From contig RFLK01000086.1 in assembly GCA_003694525.1 (NCBI GenBank), positions 1-27,333 of the forward strand: DNA of 27,333 nucleotides. Direction: 5' to 3'. Within the stretch, counting starts at the first letter, position 1, and each line of letters begins with the position of its first letter. The DNA is from Candidatus Woesearchaeota archaeon. Lineage in GTDB: Archaea > Nanobdellota > Nanobdellia > Woesearchaeales > ARS49. The position numbers and the translations under genes are program-made. Of this stretch, positions 23,722 through 27,333 are shown piece after piece. The notes under the pieces are model-generated. The model did no database searches, was not told the origin of the DNA, and saw only the letters and a program-made list of their open reading frames with translations.

Positions 23722-23886
23722 TTACAATTCATCTTCAGTCCATGCATCTTCAACATAGACTGTATCGCTCGACTCTTCAAGGTCCTCTTCATAATCGCCA
23801 TCAGAGTCTATGAAGTCTTTTGCATAATCATAATCTTCAAATTCGTCCTCGAAGGACTCTTCAGATTCTTCCTTTAAGTCACTCAT
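23722..23886 (-). CDS. 54-residue hyperacidic protein behind eL15
   Basis: Unrecognised small gene. It encodes MSDLKEESEESFEDEFEDYD, then YAKDFIDSDGDYEEDLEESS and DTVYVEDAWTEDEL. About 26 of the 54 residues are Asp or Glu against two Lys, so it is strongly negative and probably disordered. Its ATG is 14 bases after the eL15 stop and is preceded by GAGGTGATC, a near-perfect Shine-Dalgarno; it is therefore translated with the ribosomal gene. A highly acidic partner for the very basic eL15 (an assembly chaperone or nucleic-acid mimic) is an attractive idea but only inference. Confidence 0.75.
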   Translation of the reverse strand: MSDLKEESEESFEDEFEDYDYAKDFIDSDGDYEEDLEESSDTVYVEDAWTEDEL

Positions 23887-23899
23887 TCAGATCACCTCT

Positions 23900-24466
23900 T
23901 TAGAGTTTTCTGGAGTTTGCTCGTCTGCTTGGACGTGCTTTTTCAGCCCCCTTGCCTTTTGCTCTCAATCCTCGCATCTTGCGCCCTGCACTTGTAAGGC
24001 CTCTGTGGGCTCTGCCTCGATGCTGGGATTGGCCTATCCAGTTCAATCCTGAATCTTTTAGTACGCTTGGGCTTGCCCTGTCTAAAAGTATGACTTCAAA
24101 CCAGTAATGTTTGCCGTCTTCTGTTAAATAATATGAGTTCAAAACTTCGCAATTCTTGTATGATTTGGATGCTCGCTCTTCTGCTATCAATTGATAGTTT
24201 TTCCTAAGGTTCAACCTTTTCCCCTGGTTTTTTGATCTCCTGCCACCCCATATCTTTGGTCTCTTGTGCCCACCTCTGGATACTCGCTGGCGCACGACTA
24301 TTATTCCCTGCTTTGCCTTATAGCCCAAAGCACGGGCTCTTGCAAGCTTTGTGGGTTTTTCTACTCTGACCGTTGCAGGCTCTCTGCGAAGTGCAATCAG
24401 TCTTTGCTTTTTCAGATCAGAAGGTTGCTTTTTCCATATCTGCTGAAGATACTTGTAGACTCCCAT
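23900..24466 (-). CDS. rpl15e: Large ribosomal subunit protein eL15 (L15e)
   Basis: Structural protein of the archaeal/eukaryotic large ribosomal subunit. The 188-residue basic protein starts MGVYKYLQQIWKKQPSD and contains RARALGYKAKQGIIVVRQRV, RRSKNQGKRLNLRKNYQLIA and LNWIGQSQHRGRAHRGLTSA, all diagnostic. An open frame begins eight codons earlier at 24490, but that ATG lies inside the TATA box, so the start at 24466 is right and almost leaderless (TATA centre about 28 bp away). The gene leads a short operon with the acidic small protein. Confidence 0.97.
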   Translation of the reverse strand: MGVYKYLQQIWKKQPSDLKKQRLIALRREPATVRVEKPTKLARARALGYKAKQGIIVVRQRVSRGGHKRPKIWGGRRSKNQGKRLNLRKNYQLIAEERASKSYKNCEVLNSYYLTEDGKHYWFEVILLDRASPSVLKDSGLNWIGQSQHRGRAHRGLTSAGRKMRGLRAKGKGAEKARPSRRANSRKL

Positions 24467-24490
24467 TATCTGCACGGGTATCGAGGTCAT

Positions 24491-24499
24491 TTTAAAAAG
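24491..24499 (-). promoter_or_regulatory. TATA box of rpl15e
   Basis: Minus strand GCTTTTTAAAATG, about 28 bp before the ATG at 24466. The remaining part of the 190-base gap up to polB shows no convincing feature. Confidence 0.5.
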
Positions 24500-24656
24500 C
24501 TTTCGATATGCCTTGCCCTGTTGGTTCTCTCTTTTTGCTTTTTCCGCTTATCAAAGAAGAAAATAGACTCATATCAAACCCATACCAGATCTCTTCTGAT
24601 AGTTCTGCTTTCTATAATTGCAAAATAGTTAGTATTTTGAAGCCACTCATCTTTTG

Positions 24657-27065
24657 CTAAAAGCTTCCAAGGGTTTTTTGTCTGACATCAGCAAGAAGTG
24701 CTTGAGAATCAATGCCCAGAGCTGAGAAGATTCTCTCAACTCCGGGGATTATCTGGTTTTGAACATAGTATTCCCCGTCGTATTCTCTCTGTTCTATCTC
24801 GTCAGGAAGCCTTACCTTGTCGCGTATTCTCCCGCTTCCTTTTGTTACAACGTAGGATACTATGGTTCCAGCGCCTACTCTCTCGCCTCTCTCTTCAAGC
24901 ATTTTTGCTGCGGCAACGTGCGGGCCTATTGATGAGTAGCTTTGAGTGGATCTTGATAGTTGTGTTCTTATTACTACTTTCTCTATTGGAAGTGAGTTCT
25001 CTCTCAGTTTGTTTATTGTGTCTTTGACGAACTCTTTTGCTTTTGAGACATTTTTTTCTTTGAGTATTATTTCGAGAACTTTTTGTTGGGTTTCTTTTGC
25101 AATTGTGCTCCAGTTTCTTCTGACCGTCTCGAAGCCTTTTATTGTTATATTATCGTCCTCGCCTAGAAGAGCATATTTTTTCTTTGCGCCTCCTTCGCTT
25201 CCCTTCAGCGCCACAAACAGCCCTGCAGGGTAGTATCCTTCATATTCAAGTTCCATAAGCTCTGGCAGTTTTTTGTTTATCCCCCTTGCAAGTGATTGAG
25301 CATCTTCTCTTGTTTTCTCTCCCAATAGAAGGAATACTGAATCTGTGTCCGAGTATAGTACTGTAAATCCTGCATTTTGGGCTTCATCTATTGCATCGTG
25401 TATGTATTTTCGCGCCCAGGCTGTTGTTGCCTCTGCGCATTCTATGCAGTACCAGCGCGATGGGGCAAATCCCATATACCCGTAAAAGCTGTTCGCAAGG
25501 ACCTTAAGCGCGTCAACTCTTGCTCTCAAGAGCGGGTCGTTTTTCTCTTTAAGCTCTTTTTTTATCCTTGCGCGAAGTAATATCAGCTCCCTTATGGTTT
25601 CGCTGAAAAGCCCTCTTTTTTTTGTGCAGAATTTCAGCTCTCCCCTCTCTGTGCCTATTGAGTTTTCATCGCCCGCACAGCAAGGACAGTTGAAAGTTCC
25701 TCTACTTATGTTGTGGGATGCTATTATTGATGGGTATAGTGATCTGTAATCAAATATTGCTATGTTCTTGTAAAGACCCGGTTTTGGCTCAAAGACAAAA
25801 GCTCCTTGCACGTGCTCGCGCATTCTCTCAGCCTGTTCCCTGTTGCTTGGCTTGTTAAGAATAATCTCGCCTCTCCCGCTTGCTTTGCGTATCAGGTACC
25901 ACTCGACAAGTTGTGAGAAGCTCATTCTGTTTATCTCATAAGGTGATAAGCCTATCAGTCTTACAAATTCTATCAATGATGGTAGAATTTTCAGGGTGAG
26001 ATCATATGTTAGCTTGCAGTCCCTCAGATTGTACTCGGCGAATTTTTCAAGCTCGCAACTCCCCTCATCCCATGCTTTGAACATCTCTTCCATATTTATG
26101 TCAAGTTTTCGCTCTCCTAAAAGCTCCTCGCTCACTGCATCAAGGGAGTAGCTGTCAGTCTCAAGGGATCTTCCGATCACTCTGCGTATGAATTTTAGAA
26201 TGTCTATGTGCGCGATTCCTGCAATTTTGGCCTCGCTCTCTCCTCTGCTTTTTATTTTTACAGGGCTGCCATCAAGCCCTATGTCAAGCTTTATCTTGTT
26301 TGATTTTGCTCTCTCTGCAAGGTATGGAAAATCAAAGCCGTCTGTGTAGTACCCTGTGATGAAGTCTGGAGAGTATTCTGCTATATGCTTTTTCATTCGC
26401 TCTATCATATCGGCTTCGCTGTCCGCAAACTCTATGTTTTTGCTCTTGTTTGGAAACTTTTTCCAGGTTATCACTTTTGAGAATCCTGTCCCGTACAATC
26501 CTATCATCAGTATCGGGTTTTTCTTTGGGTTTATGCTCTTGTTTGGACTGTAGGTTTCAATATCGATTGATAGGATTCTGGGTTTTGAAATTGCTTTTTG
26601 CTCTTGCCATATTTTTTTTGCAAGATAGCAGGGAACTTTAAGCTCGCTCTGAACTCTCTCGCATTCTGCGTGCGTGAGCTCTAATGGAGTTATGTTTTTG
26701 TCTATTAGGTATCTTCTTGTGAAGAGTATGTCGTACTCGTAGGTTTTCTCAACGCCAGGAACATCTTTTGCTGCCTTGCTGAGTGCAGGGACTGCTTTGG
26801 GCAGGTTCACATAGACTTGAATTACGCTTTTCTCTTCCTCGTTTATTCTCTTTGATTTGCGCTCTATTCTCACAACCTTGTATTCGCCTTCTTGAAGTGC
26901 CAGTATTTCGCTCTCATCAGGGTCCCCTGTTATTGTGAAATATGGCCAGAACTCATCTTCAATGCATACAAGCTCTCCTTCCTCGCTCCGCCCGAATAGT
27001 CTTATGACTGGCTTTTCTTCTCTAACAGAATAAGATGCGTCTGTTGGATAAAATGATATTTGCAT
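24657..27065 (-). CDS. polB: Family B replicative-type DNA polymerase
   Basis: Family B DNA polymerase with proofreading exonuclease, 802 residues, the usual archaeal length and no intein. Exo I is DIETYS with Asp168 and Glu170; Exo II reads YYTDGFDFPY with Asp245 but Tyr240 at the usual Asn; Exo III is YNLRD with Asp349. Polymerase motifs are intact: DYRSLYPSII with Asp439 (A), KVLANSFYGY from Lys521 (B), YSDTDS with Asp573 and Asp575 (C). The fingers carry a cysteine cluster, FNCPCC and FC at 480. ATG at 27065 is about 25 bp after a TATA box and is leaderless. Confidence 0.97.
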   Translation of the reverse strand: MQISFYPTDASYSVREEKPVIRLFGRSEEGELVCIEDEFWPYFTITGDPDESEILALQEGEYKVVRIERKSKRINEEEKSVIQVYVNLPKAVPALSKAAKDVPGVEKTYEYDILFTRRYLIDKNITPLELTHAECERVQSELKVPCYLAKKIWQEQKAISKPRILSIDIETYSPNKSINPKKNPILMIGLYGTGFSKVITWKKFPNKSKNIEFADSEADMIERMKKHIAEYSPDFITGYYTDGFDFPYLAERAKSNKIKLDIGLDGSPVKIKSRGESEAKIAGIAHIDILKFIRRVIGRSLETDSYSLDAVSEELLGERKLDINMEEMFKAWDEGSCELEKFAEYNLRDCKLTYDLTLKILPSLIEFVRLIGLSPYEINRMSFSQLVEWYLIRKASGRGEIILNKPSNREQAERMREHVQGAFVFEPKPGLYKNIAIFDYRSLYPSIIASHNISRGTFNCPCCAGDENSIGTERGELKFCTKKRGLFSETIRELILLRARIKKELKEKNDPLLRARVDALKVLANSFYGYMGFAPSRWYCIECAEATTAWARKYIHDAIDEAQNAGFTVLYSDTDSVFLLLGEKTREDAQSLARGINKKLPELMELEYEGYYPAGLFVALKGSEGGAKKKYALLGEDDNITIKGFETVRRNWSTIAKETQQKVLEIILKEKNVSKAKEFVKDTINKLRENSLPIEKVVIRTQLSRSTQSYSSIGPHVAAAKMLEERGERVGAGTIVSYVVTKGSGRIRDKVRLPDEIEQREYDGEYYVQNQIIPGVERIFSALGIDSQALLADVRQKTLGSF

Positions 27066-27084
27066 AAGCTTTTTTTAGAAAGCG

Positions 27085-27094
27085 TATTTTTAAG
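27085..27094 (-). promoter_or_regulatory. TATA box of polB
   Basis: Minus strand GGCTTAAAAATACGC, overlapping the end of the upstream receiver-like gene and centred about 25 bp before the polB ATG. Confidence 0.5.
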
Positions 27095-27333
27095 CCTTCT
27101 GAGTTGTATTGAGTTTTTCAATTCGATTTAGCAAGCTTTCCAGGTTTTTCACGATTCTTTCTTTATGGTGCATTTCTGTGAAATATTCTCTATATTCTTC
27201 GTATCTTTCAGGATCTGAAGACACCAGGATTATTGGAGCTTTGATTCCATCAACTCGCGCTCTCTTGGCAAATTCCCCTCCAGATTTTCCGTTTATATTG
27301 CCATCAACCAGTATTGCATATGCGTCTTTTACC
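27090..27333 (-). CDS. Receiver-like protein, C-terminal 80 residues (partial)
   Basis: The gene enters from the right edge; only its last 80 codons are present. The pattern AYAILVDGNINGKSGGEFAK followed by RARVDGIKAPIILVSSDPER resembles the second half of a CheY-type receiver domain: Asp in LVDGN would be the phospho-acceptor and Ser-Ser in ILVSS the conserved Ser/Thr. The end is a charged helix, RIVKNLESLLNRIEKLN. The usual Lys-Pro after the last strand is not clear, so it may be a pseudo-receiver. It could also be another Rossmann-like response protein. Its stop lies 24 bases before the polB ATG. Confidence 0.5.
   Translation of the reverse strand, partial: VKDAYAILVDGNINGKSGGEFAKRARVDGIKAPIILVSSDPERYEEYREYFTEMHHKERIVKNLESLLNRIEKLNTTQKA

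Noticed and set aside
24492..24572. 26-codon minus-strand frame MSLFSSLISGKSKKREPTGQ... between polB and rpl15e
   Set aside because: No Shine-Dalgarno or TATA of its own, short, and it ends inside the rpl15e TATA box. Not enough support.
24657..27065. Possible intein in polB
   Set aside because: All polymerase motifs are contiguous and the protein is of normal length.

Overview
The window is archaeal. It encodes an archaeal-type prolyl-tRNA synthetase, the 20S proteasome beta subunit next to the start of an aCPSF1-like beta-CASP ribonuclease, ribosomal protein eL15, a family B DNA polymerase and a large Lhr-type helicase. Most upstream gaps hold a TATA-like box about 25 bp from a start codon. 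It also carries a complete bacterial-type Hsp70 system (GrpE, DnaK, DnaJ), which only some archaea have. No rRNA, tRNA, CRISPR array, transposase or integrase was seen. The gene mix suggests an uncultivated euryarchaeal or DPANN-like lineage, but nothing here fixes the phylum. Both ends cut a gene.

Layout. 1-9526 is almost entirely minus strand: aCPSF1-like (partial), psmB, a PAP2-like protein without evident membrane helices, proS, lhr, an M50 protease overlapping a small membrane-anchored protein, and a winged-helix regulator behind a multi-span membrane protein. The exception is a plus-strand four-helix membrane protein at 3692, divergent from proS. 9656-10884 is plus strand: an unannotated 48-codon gene with a perfect Shine-Dalgarno, then a Na+/Ca2+-exchanger family protein. 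10939-14622 is a tightly chained minus-strand chaperone operon (grpE, dnaK, a 58-codon membrane peptide, dnaJ) with two palindromes at its promoter. 14755-16069 is a divergent plus-strand operon of three overlapping genes: DUF3467-like, winged-helix regulator, and HD hydrolase of the (p)ppGpp-hydrolase type. 16123-23536 is a two-gene surface operon: a lipoprotein-like helical protein with a glycine-rich tail, followed one base later by a 1964-residue modular, sequon-rich surface protein. 23722-27333 holds eL15 with a hyperacidic 54-residue protein behind it, polB, and the C-terminal half of a receiver-like protein.

How they fit together. Much is information processing and proteostasis: proteasome, Hsp70 system, intramembrane protease, tRNA charging, ribosome, replication and repair. 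The accessory part is the surface operon plus several small regulators. Genes that lead transcription units mostly look leaderless or nearly so, while internal genes use Shine-Dalgarno sites or stop/start overlaps. This pattern was used to correct several starts. The most notable unexplained items are the small genes inside or beside well-known operons (9656-9802, 12003-12179, 23722-23886), the paired palindromes before grpE, and the surface operon. No clearly new defence or mobile system was found.
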